From Acinetobacter genomosp. 15BJ (GTDB taxonomy: Bacteria > Pseudomonadota > Gammaproteobacteria > Pseudomonadales > Moraxellaceae), in assembly GCF_000400715.1 (NCBI RefSeq), contig NZ_KE007347.1, forward strand, positions 548,403 to 612,402: a stretch of 64,000 nt of DNA, given 5' to 3'. Positions within the stretch are counted from its first letter, which is position 1, and every line of letters starts with the position of its first letter. Made by a program: the position numbers and the translations under genes. The notes under the pieces are model-generated. The model searched no databases and had not been told where the DNA came from. It was given only the letters and a program-made list of their open reading frames with translations. Positions 17,910-27,664 of this stretch are shown here, piece by piece.

Positions 17910-18398
17910 AATAATTTCTCGAACACATCGGCTAAAAGTTTGAATTAAAATTACTTCTCAGTTGGATTTTTGCGCTGAACAAGTAATGTGCGAAATATAT
18001 ATCACTAGGTTTTGGAAATGCAAACTGCATCACATTTTTATGATGTATTTCGATCTAAAATTCCGATCATAAATAAGTTGTTGATATAAAGTATTTTTAT
18101 TTCTAGTAAAAACAGCTTTTTTAGCCTGTTTGTTTAATATTGCTTAAGACTGATTGTTTTTTCCTTTCATAAAAAAGGCCTATTTGGTTATTTTTTGATC
18201 AATAGGTGCAAGAATACACATTTTTTTGTGACCTATATTGCAAAAATAAAAAAATAATTTAGATGAATAATCAAGTTTTTAGCGTGATTATTAAGTTTAT
18301 TAACAAAAAGCTCAAAGTTCTTTTAAGAATCTTTTAAGGTTAAATCCTTAGTTTTTTAGTCATGATTAGATGAAAAAAACACCGTAAAGGAGCTTTCA
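17910..18398. other. Divergent intergenic region between pilin and small-protein gene
   Basis: About 490 AT-rich bases that must carry both the fimbrial operon promoter (minus) and the promoter of the gene at 18399 (plus). There is no convincing invertible-element repeat pair, so phase variation by inversion is not supported. I see no gene here. Confidence 0.4.
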
Positions 18399-18746
18399 AT
18401 GAACATGCTTTATACCCACAAACCAAACTACTATTTCTTCGCACACAAGTTTGTTTTATTCCTAGAAAGTTATTTAAAAAGCCATGCTACGGAACAGCAA
18501 ACAAGCTTTAATCTGCAGACGATCTATGATTTATTCAGTCATGATCGTGCTTCTAGTACAACCAATTTAGAAGGTATTTTAAATATTGCAGATGAATATG
18601 TGCTTGAAACAGATGAGGGGCAGCAGTCATTGATACAGTCTTATCATGTTCATTTAGACAATCATGTGCTGACTTTAGAATTTAATGCCAAAGCTGTCGC
18701 AAGCTTAAAGGCGGGGCAAAATATTCTGAGTCCACAAGCGGCTTAA
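18399..18746 (+). CDS. Hypothetical protein (115 aa)
   Basis: 115 residues with an excellent ribosome site (AAAGGAG seven bases before ATG) and its own terminator, so it is a real gene. It contains YYFFAHKFVLFLESYLKS near the start, then a predicted helical segment and a C-terminal stretch LDNHVLTLEFNAKAVASLKAG. No signal peptide or clear membrane segment. Family not recognised and function unknown. Confidence 0.7.
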   Translation: MNMLYTHKPNYYFFAHKFVLFLESYLKSHATEQQTSFNLQTIYDLFSHDRASSTTNLEGILNIADEYVLETDEGQQSLIQSYHVHLDNHVLTLEFNAKAVASLKAGQNILSPQAA

Positions 18747-18774
18747 GCAATTCAAAATATTTTTTTAAGTTAAT

Positions 18775-18812
18775 ACACTTAGTGAGTAATGTCCTTTACT
18801 AAGTGTTTTTTT
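18775..18812 (+). terminator. Terminator after the 115-aa protein gene
   Basis: Stem ACACTTAGT/ACTAAGTGT with a 14-base loop followed by T7. Confidence 0.8.
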
Positions 18813-18877
18813 AACAAGCTGCACGAATGTTATCTATCCGTTATGATGGAAAGATCAGGTGAAGATAACATAGTGTT

Positions 18878-19090
18878 ATGAGTAAGGACTTTAAATCAGA
18901 AACATATACTGTTGATGGGTATATTGCTGATACGATTGCATGGTTGATGCAACATCAAGACATTTTTGATTCATTTCATTTTGATGTGCATAGCCAAGAA
19001 TTGTCAGTAACCCATGCAGCAGGTGTTGATATCATCCGTGTTGGAATGTTTTTAAATGCTAAATATGGCATTTTGGTGACATCAATTTAA
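18878..19090 (+). CDS. Hypothetical protein (70 aa)
   Basis: 70 residues, acidic, with the segments TVDGYIADTIAWLMQHQDIFDSFHFDVHSQELSV split around a central helix, and a C-terminal VGMFLNAKYGILVTSI. Cytosolic by appearance. Ribosome site is weak, but the frame is flanked by terminators and is followed at once by a strong bidirectional terminator. Function unknown. Confidence 0.6.
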   Translation: MSKDFKSETYTVDGYIADTIAWLMQHQDIFDSFHFDVHSQELSVTHAAGVDIIRVGMFLNAKYGILVTSI

Positions 19091-19098
19091 TCATATCT

Positions 19099-19131
19099 AA
19101 AAAAAGCCTTGTCAAATGACAAGGCTTTTTT
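19099..19131. terminator. Bidirectional terminator between the 70-aa gene and bioB
   Basis: A7, perfect stem AAGCCTTGTC/GACAAGGCTT with a short loop, then T6. It serves both convergent genes. Confidence 0.9.
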
Positions 19132-19133
19132 GT

Positions 19134-20123
19134 TTATGCACTCATGGCATCGACAGAGAGTTCTGCAATCGTTGGTTTTGGTTTTTCCGCAGTTAAACCT
19201 AATTTAGCAAATAGAACCTGATCTTTGCCTTCACCCGCATTTGGCGTCGTAAGTAATTTTTCACCAGAGAAGAGTGAGTTTGCACCAGCCATAAAGGCAA
19301 GTGCTTGGTCAGAATCACTTAATGATTCACGACCAGCAGAGAGACGAACATAACTGTGTGGCATGATAATACGTGCTACAGCAATGGTACGGATCCATTC
19401 AGTCACATCAAGTTTTTCAACATCAGCCAAAGGTGTGCCTTCAATTGGAACCAGCATGTTAATTGGCACAGATTCAGGATGTACTGGCATGGTTGCAAGT
19501 TCATGTAATAAACCAATGCGGTCATTACGGCTTTCACCTAAGCCAACAATACCACCACTACATACTTTCATACCTGCTTGACGCACATGATCTAGTGTAT
19601 CCAGACGGTCGTCAAAAGTACGTGTGCTAATAATATGTGAATAATATTCACGAGAAGTGTCTAGGTTGTGGTTGTAATAGTCTAGACCTGCATCTTTTAA
19701 GCGTTCCGCTTGAGATTGGTTGAGCATACCTAAAGTCATACAGGTTTCTAAGCCCAATGATTTCACTTCACGCACCATTTCAAGCACGTAAGGCATATCA
19801 CGCTCATGCGGATTGCGCCAAGCAGCTCCCATACAGAAACGCGATGAACCAGATTCTTTTGCTGCAAGTGCTTCACGAATAACTTTATCAACGGCAATAC
19901 GCTTTTCTGCTTCTAACTTAGAGTCATAACGAGCAGATTGTGAGCAATACTTACAGTCTTCAGGACATTTACCTGTTTTGATTGAAAGTAGCGTGCTGAC
20001 CTGAATCGCATTTGCTTGGAAATGCTGACGATGAACGCCTTGTGCTTGAAATACTAAGTCTAGAAAAGGTTGGTCATATAAAGCTTGGATTTCATCACGA
20101 GTCCAGTCATTACGTAAAGTCAT
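19134..20123 (-). CDS. bioB: Biotin synthase
   Basis: 329 residues from the ATG before [11 protein letters not shown]; an ATG four codons earlier is possible but not typical. The radical-SAM cluster motif is CPEDCKYC (Cys53, Cys57, Cys60), followed by conserved blocks [20 protein letters not shown] (second-cluster and substrate region), [10 protein letters not shown] and [12 protein letters not shown]. The enzyme inserts sulphur into dethiobiotin, the last step of biotin synthesis, using a 4Fe-4S and a sacrificial 2Fe-2S cluster. Other bio genes are not adjacent. Confidence 0.97.
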   Translation of the reverse strand: MTLRNDWTRDEIQALYDQPFLDLVFQAQGVHRQHFQANAIQVSTLLSIKTGKCPEDCKYCSQSARYDSKLEAEKRIAVDKVIREALAAKESGSSRFCMGAAWRNPHERDMPYVLEMVREVKSLGLETCMTLGMLNQSQAERLKDAGLDYYNHNLDTSREYYSHIISTRTFDDRLDTLDHVRQAGMKVCSGGIVGLGESRNDRIGLLHELATMPVHPESVPINMLVPIEGTPLADVEKLDVTEWIRTIAVARIIMPHSYVRLSAGRESLSDSDQALAFMAGANSLFSGEKLLTTPNAGEGKDQVLFAKLGLTAEKPKPTIAELSVDAMSA

Positions 20124-20214
20124 TGTTATATCCATGATGATTGATTACAGACATTGAGATTCATCATACAGAAATCGTGCCAAAGCCAAAGGGCAAAAAA
20201 CATCATTTTTCTAT

Positions 20215-21339
20215 TCAGTGTACTTTTATTTGCTGCAATTGCTGTTGAATTGCCCAATCAATATGTACATTGACGATCTCATCGTGCAGTGTTTTTGCAT
20301 CTTGCAATTGCGTCACGATCTCGGCTGAGTATGGAGCATTTCCTAGGCCGATTGCAATATTACGCTTAAAGGATTGGTAGCCTGTACGGCGGATTGGGCT
20401 ACCTTCTGTATTGGCTAAGAATGTTGCCTCATCCCATTGCCAAATCTCTAATAAGCTGATGTCATCTAAGTTATGTCTTGGATCAAAGTCTGGAATCGAA
20501 GCTTTTTTAGCAAAGCTATTCCATGGGCAAATCAATTGGCAATCATCACAGCCAAAGATACGGTTGCCAATACCTGAGCGTAATTCCTCAGGAATGATGC
20601 CTTTATATTCAATGGTTAGATAAGCAATACACTTTCTGGCATCCAGCATATAAGGTTCAACAATCGCCTGTGTTGGACAAATATCGATACAGGCAGTACA
20701 TGAACCGCAATGTGCAGTCGCAGGTTGATCAAAGGGTAATTCAAGAGAAGTAAATAGTTCACCTAAAACGAAAAAAGAGCCCGATTTTTTATGGATCAGT
20801 AAAGTATGTTTGCCTGTCCATCCCATGCCTGCACTTTCTGCCAAAGATTTTTCAAAAATAGGGGCTGAATCAGCAAAGGGACGTGATTCAAAATCACCAA
20901 CTTTTTCTTTAATACGAGTTGCTAAGGTTTTAAGACGTCCACGCATGACTTTATGATAGTCACGGCCACGCGCATAACGAGCAATAATGGCAGAATTTGG
21001 TTCGAATGGTACATAACGGGGCTTAGGTGATGCTACAAGATAGTTCATGCGCACACAAATAATGCTTTTTGTACCAGGAACGAGCAAGGTTGGATCAGCA
21101 CGCTTTTCTAAGTTTTCTTCTAAATAGTGCATATCTGCATGATAACCACGTTCTAAATATTCCTTAAAACGTGGCATTTGATCTTGAGCATCTGGTTTGG
21201 CAATGACACAATCAGCAAAGCCCAAGTCTAAAGCCTGTACTTTGATCCAGTCTTTTAACGCTTGCGGGTCAAGCTGTTGTAACTTGATTTTATCAGGCGT
21301 TTTCTGAGACTTTGTTTGAGATGATGTGCTTGAAGCCAT
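20215..21339 (-). CDS. queG: Epoxyqueuosine reductase
   Basis: 374 residues from ATG 21339. A longer frame to 21435 would run through the start of the divergent nnrD gene and is not credible. The protein shows the cobalamin-binding reductase N-terminal part (FADCVIAKPDAQ, ARGRDYHKVMRGRL), FADSAPIFEKSLAESAGMGW, and two ferredoxin-type clusters CGSCTACIDICP and CDDCQLICPWN. It reduces epoxyqueuosine to queuosine in tRNA anticodon position 34. The divergent nnrD partner is a common gammaproteobacterial neighbour. Confidence 0.95.
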   Translation of the reverse strand: MASSTSSQTKSQKTPDKIKLQQLDPQALKDWIKVQALDLGFADCVIAKPDAQDQMPRFKEYLERGYHADMHYLEENLEKRADPTLLVPGTKSIICVRMNYLVASPKPRYVPFEPNSAIIARYARGRDYHKVMRGRLKTLATRIKEKVGDFESRPFADSAPIFEKSLAESAGMGWTGKHTLLIHKKSGSFFVLGELFTSLELPFDQPATAHCGSCTACIDICPTQAIVEPYMLDARKCIAYLTIEYKGIIPEELRSGIGNRIFGCDDCQLICPWNSFAKKASIPDFDPRHNLDDISLLEIWQWDEATFLANTEGSPIRRTGYQSFKRNIAIGLGNAPYSAEIVTQLQDAKTLHDEIVNVHIDWAIQQQLQQIKVH

Positions 21340-21362
21340 AAAACGATAATAAGGAGAAAAAC

Positions 21363-22856
21363 ATGCAAGCTGTAGTTTACCATAGCCGAAGTATCCAAGC
21401 ATGGGAGCAACGTTGGTTTGCTCAGCAAAACTCATCTTTAGGGCTCATGCAGCAAGCGGCTTGGACAATTACACAACAGTTAATTCAACAATTTCAGCAA
21501 AATAAAATTCAAAAGATCGCAGTTTGGTGTGGGCAAGGCAATAATGCTGGCGATGGCTATTATATTGCTGCGTTTCTAAAGCAACAGGGATTTAGTATCA
21601 CTGTGTTTGCAACAGAACTTGGACAATCATCGGATTTAAAACAAGCCGCAGATTATGCACAGTCTCATCAAGTTGATATTCAAACCGTCGATTACTTATT
21701 GTCAGAAAAAGCAGTCCATCAAGAAATTCCAACTTTTGATTGCCATATTGATGCTTTGTTAGGTATTGGGTTAAACCGAGTACTTGATCAAAACTGGCAG
21801 GATATTATTCAACTATTGAATGCACAAACAGGTTTAAAAGTCTCAATCGATATCCCCAGTGGGTTACAGGCCAATACTGGACAAGCTTTGCCTTGCGCGG
21901 TACAAGCTGATCAAACTTTTACGATCTTGGGCTACAAAGCAGGTTTATTTACTGGTCAAGCTAAGGAATATGTAGGAAAACTACATTTAGTCAGTCTGAT
22001 CCCAACTGATTCAGAATTAAAATCACTTGCCTATCTATCACCTGAAAAAATTGTCTTACCCAAGCGTCAAGCTTTTGGTCACAAGGGCAGTTATGGGCAT
22101 GTGCTGGTTGTTGGTGGACATGCAGACATGGGCGGTGCCGTGATCATGTCCGCTGAAGCTGCCTTCCATGCAGGGGCTGGTAAAGTAAGTGTCATTTGTC
22201 ATGCAAAACATCATCAAGCTATTTTGGCACGTTCACCCAATATTATGGTGCGAGATATTAATGTCTTAGATCAAGAAGCCATTCAACAGCTATTAACCCA
22301 AGTGGATGCAGTGTGTTTTGGTATGGGCTTAGGTCGAGATGAATGGGCTGAGGCAATTTATCTGCAATGGTTTAATTTACTTAATCATAATTCCCATTTA
22401 GAGGTTGTACTTGATGCAGATGGCTTGTGGTTTCTGACCAAGTATCCGCAACAATTAAACCACCATCTTTACGCAACGCCACATTCAGGTGAGGCAGCAA
22501 CACTCTTGGGGTGTACTGCTGCGGATATAGAACAAGATCGTATTGCTGCCATTCAACAGTTACAACAAAAATATGCAGGACAATGGGTGTTAAAAGGAGC
22601 GGGTAGCTTAATTTTAGAAGAACAATTATTTATTTGTAGGCTAGGCAATGCAGGGATGGGCACAGGTGGAATGGGTGATGTATTGGCGGGTATGATCGCC
22701 AGTTTAAAAGCCCAATTTCATCAACAGATAGGATTGCATGAGATCGTCAGTCTACATGCACAGGCAGGCGATTTGCTAGCTGAAAAGGGTATGAGAGGAT
22801 TACAAGCGCATGACATGGGGAAAATGATATATAAGGTCGTGAATCAAGACGTTTAA
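21363..22856 (+). CDS. nnr: Bifunctional NAD(P)H-hydrate epimerase / ADP-dependent NAD(P)H-hydrate dehydratase
   Basis: 497 residues with AAGGAGAAAAAC before the ATG. The N-terminal half is the YjeF_N epimerase ([19 protein letters not shown], then [10 protein letters not shown] and [14 protein letters not shown]). The C-terminal half is the carbohydrate-kinase-like dehydratase ([53 protein letters not shown]). Together they repair hydrated NADH and NADPH. The gene is divergent from queG with 23 bases between start codons and overlaps the convergent ruvC stop by 4 bases. Confidence 0.96.
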   Translation: MQAVVYHSRSIQAWEQRWFAQQNSSLGLMQQAAWTITQQLIQQFQQNKIQKIAVWCGQGNNAGDGYYIAAFLKQQGFSITVFATELGQSSDLKQAADYAQSHQVDIQTVDYLLSEKAVHQEIPTFDCHIDALLGIGLNRVLDQNWQDIIQLLNAQTGLKVSIDIPSGLQANTGQALPCAVQADQTFTILGYKAGLFTGQAKEYVGKLHLVSLIPTDSELKSLAYLSPEKIVLPKRQAFGHKGSYGHVLVVGGHADMGGAVIMSAEAAFHAGAGKVSVICHAKHHQAILARSPNIMVRDINVLDQEAIQQLLTQVDAVCFGMGLGRDEWAEAIYLQWFNLLNHNSHLEVVLDADGLWFLTKYPQQLNHHLYATPHSGEAATLLGCTAADIEQDRIAAIQQLQQKYAGQWVLKGAGSLILEEQLFICRLGNAGMGTGGMGDVLAGMIASLKAQFHQQIGLHEIVSLHAQAGDLLAEKGMRGLQAHDMGKMIYKVVNQDV

Positions 22857-23398
22857 CGGCGTCTACTACTCGAACGGCTACGACCGCGTGCCATACCGCC
22901 TAAGGCATTGAGTACTGCCATTTTACTCATACTACCTGACGCATGAGCATGACAAATTGCTGCGGCAAGCGCATCTGCTGCATCCGCTTGAGGTTGGATG
23001 GTTAAATTAAGCAAACGCATCACCATGAGCTGTACTTGTTCTTTTTCTGCAGCGCCGTAACCGACAACAGATTGCTTGATTTGACGTGCTGTGTATTCTG
23101 CGACTTGTAAATCTAGATTCACCAGTGCAGCAATTGCCGCACCACGGGCCTGACCGAGCTTTAGAGCTGAATCGGGGTTTTGTGCCATGAACACTTGTTC
23201 GACCGCTGCTTCTGTTGGACCATGAAATTTAACGATACGTTCGACACCCGCAAAAATTCGTTTCAAACGTTCAGGCATTTCTTGTGTTTCAGTACGAATG
23301 GTTCCTGCATCAACAAACCGCAGCTTATTGCCATCTTTTTCGATAATTCCATAACCTGTTAAGCGTGAACCAGGGTCAATACCAATAATTAATGACAT
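22853..23398 (-). CDS. ruvC: Crossover junction endodeoxyribonuclease RuvC
   Basis: 181 residues. The catalytic acidic residues are in place: [12 protein letters not shown] (first Asp), [13 protein letters not shown] (Glu), [16 protein letters not shown] (last two Asp). RuvC is the dimeric nuclease that resolves Holliday junctions with RuvAB. The basic C-terminal tail ([12 protein letters not shown]) extends past the usual end of the fold. No ruvA or ruvB is adjacent. Its stop codon overlaps that of nnr. Confidence 0.96.
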   Translation of the reverse strand: MSLIIGIDPGSRLTGYGIIEKDGNKLRFVDAGTIRTETQEMPERLKRIFAGVERIVKFHGPTEAAVEQVFMAQNPDSALKLGQARGAAIAALVNLDLQVAEYTARQIKQSVVGYGAAEKEQVQLMVMRLLNLTIQPQADAADALAAAICHAHASGSMSKMAVLNALGGMARGRSRSSSRRR

Positions 23399-23653
23399 GA
23401 AGCACTATATAAATGAAAGGGTGATGATATTGTTACATAATGGGCTTTTTACTGCATAATATTTTTGTAGAATTTTGAATTATAAAGAAATAGTCGTTTT
23501 ATTGAACGAATCTTGATTGATTTACTCAATATCTGAAAATTTAGAACTCATTTGTAAGTTTAACTCAGCCATATTGAATAAGAGTGAGTTTTGATCGTTT
23601 TGTGTGTAATTTAGACATTAATTGATAAATTAAGCGATTTTTATAAAAATAAT
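23399..23653. other. Intergenic region between ruvC and the second tRNA-fMet module
   Basis: AT-rich, no gene seen. It contains the ruvC promoter region on the minus strand and ends at the tRNA promoter. Confidence 0.4.
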
Positions 23654-23682
23654 TTGCATTGTGAGTAAGATGTGCGTATAAA
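23654..23682 (+). promoter_or_regulatory. Sigma-70 promoter of the second initiator tRNA copy
   Basis: TTGCAT (23654-23659), 17-base spacer, TATAAA (23677-23682). Hexamers and spacing are the same as upstream of the first copy. From TATAAAGCTAACTCGTCGG onward the two copies are identical through the tRNA. Confidence 0.75.
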
Positions 23683-23695
23683 GCTAACTCGTCGG

Positions 23696-23772
<77 letters not shown>

Positions 23773-23957
23773 ACCGAATTAAATTAGTTATGCTCTGTGA
23801 TGTATTTAAGATTACTGTCTAAAAAGAATAGACAGTAATAAAGTTAGCTGAAATAACCCTAAATAAAGCTAAAAATTATTAGATTCTAGAAATGTAGCTA
23901 TCCTCTCTCATCTATCTAGTGTTATAGTAAATCAAAATCGATCACTTGAGCTCAGAA

Positions 23958-24191
23958 ATGAGTGATTTTGTGTTGAAAATTATTAATGAATGGCGTGTAG
24001 CCAAAGCCAGCAATGGCAATGAAATTTGTGTGAGAATCATCCCTTTAAAGCGTCAGCAAAATACGCTGAATGGTTTTAAATGGGTAGAAGTAGGAAAGAA
24101 GATCCTGTTGGAATCAGGTCAAGAAATTGACTTTAATTTGGACGGGAAAAGCTTTTATACGGATGTTAATCAACTTTATCGATTGACATAA
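23958..24191 (+). CDS. Conserved hypothetical 77-aa protein of the tRNA-fMet/csp module, copy 2
   Basis: 77 residues, 72 identical to copy 1; differences are Val14, Arg26, Asn38, Lys48 and Ile49. Synonymous changes are much more frequent than replacements. The ATG aligned with the upstream ATG of copy 1 is followed by a TAG codon here, which fixes the shared start at 23958 (a TTG four codons earlier is the only alternative). The ribosome site is poor in both copies. Unknown function; the gene is 110 bases upstream of csp. Confidence 0.75.
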   Translation: MSDFVLKIINEWRVAKASNGNEICVRIIPLKRQQNTLNGFKWVEVGKKILLESGQEIDFNLDGKSFYTDVNQLYRLT

Positions 24192-24301
24192 ATGGTTCAC
24201 ATACTTGTAGTATCTATTCAATAAGGATAGATTGTATTAAATCATGATGTAAAAATTTTGATTTAATTCATAAATGAACAAAGTTTAAAAGGTTTAAAGG
24301 T

Positions 24302-24511
24302 ATGTCTGATACAGTTACTGGTACTGTTAAGTGGTTCAACGAAACTAAAGGTTTTGGTTTTATTCAAGCTGACTCTGGCGAAGATGTTTTTGCTCATTTC
24401 AGCGAAATCCAAAGCAAGGGCTTCAAAGTATTGAATGAAGGCCAACGCGTTTCGTTTGTTCTTGGTCAAGGTAAAAAAGGCCCACAAGCAACTCTAATTA
24501 CTGTTATCTAA
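24302..24511 (+). CDS. Cold-shock protein (CspA family), module copy 2
   Basis: 69 residues, one cold-shock domain with KGFGFI and VFAHFSEI. It differs from copy 1 at about eight positions, mostly conservative. The 5' leader ending AAAGTTTAAAAGGTTTAAAGGT is nearly the same as in copy 1, so regulation is probably shared. Confidence 0.93.
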   Translation: MSDTVTGTVKWFNETKGFGFIQADSGEDVFAHFSEIQSKGFKVLNEGQRVSFVLGQGKKGPQATLITVI

Positions 24512-24527
24512 TTACTTTAGACCAGTG

Positions 24528-24558
24528 AAAAAAAAGCTCACAACAGTGGGCTTTTTTT
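24528..24558 (+). terminator. Terminator after csp copy 2
   Basis: A8, stem AAGCTCA/TGGGCTT with a short loop, then T7. Confidence 0.85.
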
Positions 24559-24781
24559 GTGGCTAAAATAATTTGAACTTAGTGAAAGAGTGAATATTTG
24601 AGAGTAAAAGAAAATGAAATAATATGTTAAAAATTTATATAAAAATCATAATTTAGAATTTGGATGAAAAGATTTAAATTTAAATCCATGAAAATTAATT
24701 AAAAAAATTATTTTCTATTTGTTTTTAATTCTGAATAGCATGCTGGAAAACAGCATAGGAGGTAGGATTGATAGATAGAGA

Positions 24782-24811
24782 TTGCGTGAAAAATGTAAAG
24801 TCGTGTATAGT
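24782..24811 (+). promoter_or_regulatory. Candidate promoter of the third csp gene, with long leader
   Basis: TTGCGT (24782-24787), 18-base spacer, TATAGT (24806-24811). Transcription from here would give a 5' leader of about 150 bases before the ATG at 24970, the length expected of a structured cold-shock mRNA leader. Hexamers are good but unconfirmed. Confidence 0.5.
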
Positions 24812-24969
24812 AAAAGCTAACTAGAAGAATAACGCTGTTGATTCAGAAAATCTTGCATCTCATATAGTTGTAGATAAACCTTTCGTTTTATCAGATTTCC
24901 TCTCAGAGTTTATGATTCCAAGTTGCTCGCTGCTAAGCGCCCCAAATTTTTTAAAATAGGTTTAAATAT

Positions 24970-25182
24970 ATGTCTAATACTGTGACTGGTACAGTTAAGT
25001 GGTTCAACGAAACTAAGGGTTTTGGCTTTATTCATGCAGACTCTGGACAAGACGTTTTTGCTCATTTCAGCGAAATCCAAAACAGTGGTTTCAAAGTGCT
25101 ACATGAAGGTCAACGCGTGTCTTTTACAATTACTGAAGGTAAAAAAGGCCCTCAAGCAAGTGGTATTACTGTCGTTGCTTAA
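24970..25182 (+). CDS. Cold-shock protein (CspA family), third copy
   Basis: 70 residues with KGFGFI and VFAHFSEI. It is more diverged than the two module copies ([25 protein letters not shown]). It has no tRNA or 77-aa gene in front but instead its own long leader. It is transcribed between two terminators as a single gene. Confidence 0.93.
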   Translation: MSNTVTGTVKWFNETKGFGFIHADSGQDVFAHFSEIQNSGFKVLHEGQRVSFTITEGKKGPQASGITVVA

Positions 25183-25199
25183 AACTAAGCGCGATATCT

Positions 25200-25229
25200 A
25201 AAAAAAGCTCACTTTGGTGGGCTTTTTTT
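25200..25229 (+). terminator. Terminator after the third csp gene
   Basis: A7, stem AAGCTCAC/GTGGGCTT, then T7, about 18 bases after the stop codon. Confidence 0.85.
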
Positions 25230-25407
25230 ATGTCTTGATGTTTTGTTTTCTTAAAACACACTCTTTTTTTAAATTATTTTGTATTAAGTGTCGATTTTTG
25301 TCATAAATTCACCATTTGGTTGAAAAATTGCACTAGCTAGATATACGACTTTTTGCTAATTTATTTCTATTGATTTGTTAGGCAAATTAATAAGTGTAGT
25401 ACATTTA

Positions 25408-25539
25408 ATGAGCGTTAAAGTTATGGAAAACTTGGAGCCGTATGCTCAAGGGTTTGAGCAAGAAGTTCATGTACATTGCAAGAGATCTTTAGGTACGTTG
25501 TTATTCAGCTTTGTGGTATTGATTGCGACTAGCCTATAA
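25408..25539 (+). CDS. Putative 43-aa single-span membrane protein
   Basis: An open frame of 43 codons from ATG 25408: a hydrophilic, acidic N-terminal part (MENLEPYAQGFEQEVHVHC), a basic pair (KR) and a hydrophobic stretch (TLLFSFVVLIATSL) long enough for one membrane helix at the C-terminus. A rho-independent terminator starts six bases after the stop codon, which supports a transcribed gene in this otherwise empty gap. There is no strong ribosome site, so translation is uncertain. No family recognised. Confidence 0.45.
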   Translation: MSVKVMENLEPYAQGFEQEVHVHCKRSLGTLLFSFVVLIATSL

Positions 25540-25544
25540 GAGAG

Positions 25545-25570
25545 AAAAGCACCTTCGGGTGCTTTTTTAA
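25545..25570 (+). terminator. Terminator after the 43-aa ORF
   Basis: Perfect stem AAAGCACC/GGTGCTTT with a TTCG tetraloop and T-tail. Confidence 0.88.
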
Positions 25571-25761
25571 TTTCTATTGTTAATTTTTATTGAATCACCT
25601 CATTTTTATCGTTGATGTTTGAAGATCTGGGTATATTGATGGAATATACGACTACTTATATACCTATCAAAACTATTGAAAGATTCTGGTTTTGTTCCTC
25701 AATTTTTCTGCGATAAGCTGCTTGCATTAATCGGTAAGTAATTGTTTTAGGTGAATTTAGA

Positions 25762-27180
25762 ATGTTTGGTGATATAAAGAAACCAGCGCATTTCAATGAT
25801 GTTGTTTTTAAAGAAAGTAAAGCATATAAAAATTCTAATGAATGGAGTTGGGTAAATCCGAAGCACGGTCAATTTGATCATCCTGCAAACTATTACGAGA
25901 GTTCTTTAGAGGACTGGCATTGTTTTGATACTTTATCAGCAGATCAAGAATGTGATGTTGTTGTGATCGGTGGTGGATTGTTAGGTGCTTCAACAGCATT
26001 GCATTTGGCTGAGCAGGGTGTTGATACGATTCTGGTTGAAAAGAATCGCATTGGCTCCGCAGCGTCAGGTCGAAATGGTGGACAGCTTACCCCTGGTCTG
26101 GCGCGTTGGGAAGCTGAAGAAATGATTAAACGTTTGAGTTATGACGATGCTAAAAAACTTTGGCATTTTACTTCTACTGAGGCGATGTCTTTAATTGATC
26201 GAATTGCAGCAAAATATAATGTCAACTTAGCGCGTAAACGTGGACATATTACCGCTGCGGTACATGAGGGACATTTGATTGCCTTGACTCAAGGTGCAGA
26301 TGCTAGAAAGTATTTGGGTGAGGATCACACTAAAGTGGTAGGTGAGTATGAATTAAAAGAGTTGATCAAGTCTGACCTATATAAAGGTGGCTTGGTGGAT
26401 GATTTAGGTGGTCATATTCATCCATTAGCACTCAATCGTGCTTTGATATATGGCTTTTGTAAAAACGGTGGTCAAGTCTTTGAACAAACTGAAGTGCTAT
26501 CGCTTTCTGAACAAGCCGATGGTATTTATGTGCAGACAGCTTCAGGTTTGATTAAAGCGCGTAAAAGTATCGTGATCGCAGTACATCACAATGCCTTTAA
26601 GTTACTTCCTGAAAAGAAACAAACAGCAATTCCATTTCATACCTATATCGCAGTTACGGCACCATTAGACGTGCCAATTACTGAATTATTACCACACGAT
26701 CATCCTGTTTACGATACGCAATTACAGATTGATTATTATCGCGGTGTTTCTAAGAATAGATTGCTTTTTGGTGGGCAAGGAACAGGTACAAGTTGGGCAG
26801 TGGGCAGAATGAATCAATATTTATTAGGTCGAATTAATAAAGTTTTTCCGCAGCTTAAAAATGTCGAAATGGACTTCTGCTGGAGTGGTGTTAGTGATTT
26901 GACTATGAATGGCGCAACAGATAATCGAAAATTTGGCAATAAATTTCCAATTTATGCGGTACATGGCTGGAGTGGGCATGGTGTGGCGCAAACCGTCCGT
27001 ATAGGTAAAGCAATTGCAGATGATTTTTCAAGTAAGAATACCGATTACGCAATGCTCACCAAAATTCAGCACAACGATATTTTATTTGGTCGTTTATTGG
27101 CGCCGTTGGCGATTCCAATGTCAAAAGGTTGGTATGGTGTTACTGGAATGCTCAATCCTGGAAAAATGGTATCGTTTTAA
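25762..27180 (+). CDS. FAD-dependent amine oxidoreductase (DAO family, PuuB-like)
   Basis: 472 residues. After about 60 residues comes the FAD dinucleotide fold DVVVIGGGLLGASTALHLAE, then SAASGRNGGQLTPGL, the block typical of gamma-glutamylputrescine oxidase and related DAO enzymes. Other family blocks are GGLVDDLGGHIHPLALNRAL, LLFGGQGTGTSW and YAVHGWSGHGVAQT. The likely reaction is oxidation of a secondary or primary amine to an aldehyde with release of ammonia and hydrogen peroxide. No other putrescine genes are adjacent, so the substrate is not fixed. Single gene with its own terminator. Confidence 0.85.
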   Translation: MFGDIKKPAHFNDVVFKESKAYKNSNEWSWVNPKHGQFDHPANYYESSLEDWHCFDTLSADQECDVVVIGGGLLGASTALHLAEQGVDTILVEKNRIGSAASGRNGGQLTPGLARWEAEEMIKRLSYDDAKKLWHFTSTEAMSLIDRIAAKYNVNLARKRGHITAAVHEGHLIALTQGADARKYLGEDHTKVVGEYELKELIKSDLYKGGLVDDLGGHIHPLALNRALIYGFCKNGGQVFEQTEVLSLSEQADGIYVQTASGLIKARKSIVIAVHHNAFKLLPEKKQTAIPFHTYIAVTAPLDVPITELLPHDHPVYDTQLQIDYYRGVSKNRLLFGGQGTGTSWAVGRMNQYLLGRINKVFPQLKNVEMDFCWSGVSDLTMNGATDNRKFGNKFPIYAVHGWSGHGVAQTVRIGKAIADDFSSKNTDYAMLTKIQHNDILFGRLLAPLAIPMSKGWYGVTGMLNPGKMVSF

Positions 27181-27204
27181 TATTCGTTTATCTTCATTTC
27201 TAAT

Positions 27205-27237
27205 AAAAATGTCTCCACATTGTGAGACATTTTTTAT
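27205..27237 (+). terminator. Terminator after the FAD oxidoreductase gene
   Basis: Stem ATGTCTC/GAGACAT preceded by A5 and followed by T6. Confidence 0.8.
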
Positions 27238-27347
27238 GTTTCTTAAGCTTGAAATATGGGTGGTGTATATGTGACTTATTCGACTTCAATTTTCTCTATA
27301 TATGAATAAATATAATATGTTAGGCTAAATAAAAAAGGATGAATTCC

Positions 27348-27509
27348 ATGGATATTATACAAGTTAAAGATTTTTCAGCGGTAACGGGGTATACACAAGC
27401 TATTATGGCAATGGATGAGTGGGTGGATACACGACCTTACTTTTATATCATCAAAGAGCATTACTTGATTGATCAGGCTATTCGATTGGAATACATCATT
27501 ATCCAATAA
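27348..27509 (+). CDS. Putative 53-aa protein
   Basis: A 53-codon frame from ATG 27348 with AAAGGATG eight bases upstream, a good ribosome site. The product (MDIIQVKDFSAV..., then MAMDEWVDTRPYFYIIKEHY and a C-terminal IRLEYIIIQ) is soluble-looking and acidic, without Cys. It stands alone between the oxidoreductase terminator and the lipoprotein gene. Not recognised. The balanced composition and the ribosome site make it likelier than a chance frame. Confidence 0.5.
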   Translation: MDIIQVKDFSAVTGYTQAIMAMDEWVDTRPYFYIIKEHYLIDQAIRLEYIIIQ

Positions 27510-27664
27510 GCATATCTTTTGATAAGCTTGCGAATGAAAAAGTATGACCACGTTATGCAGTTCATACTTTCTTATTGACTAAGTTCTTTTTGTTTCAAAT
27601 CATAGACATAATAATCTACATTATTTTGCTATCTTTGCCTTTTTACTTTATCAGAATTCAAATT

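Noticed and set aside
17910..18398. Invertible promoter for fimbrial phase variation
   Set aside because: No inverted repeat pair flanks the promoter region and no recombinase gene is nearby.
21340..21435. Longer N-terminus for queG
   Set aside because: It would overlap the start of divergent nnr and adds residues unlike the family.
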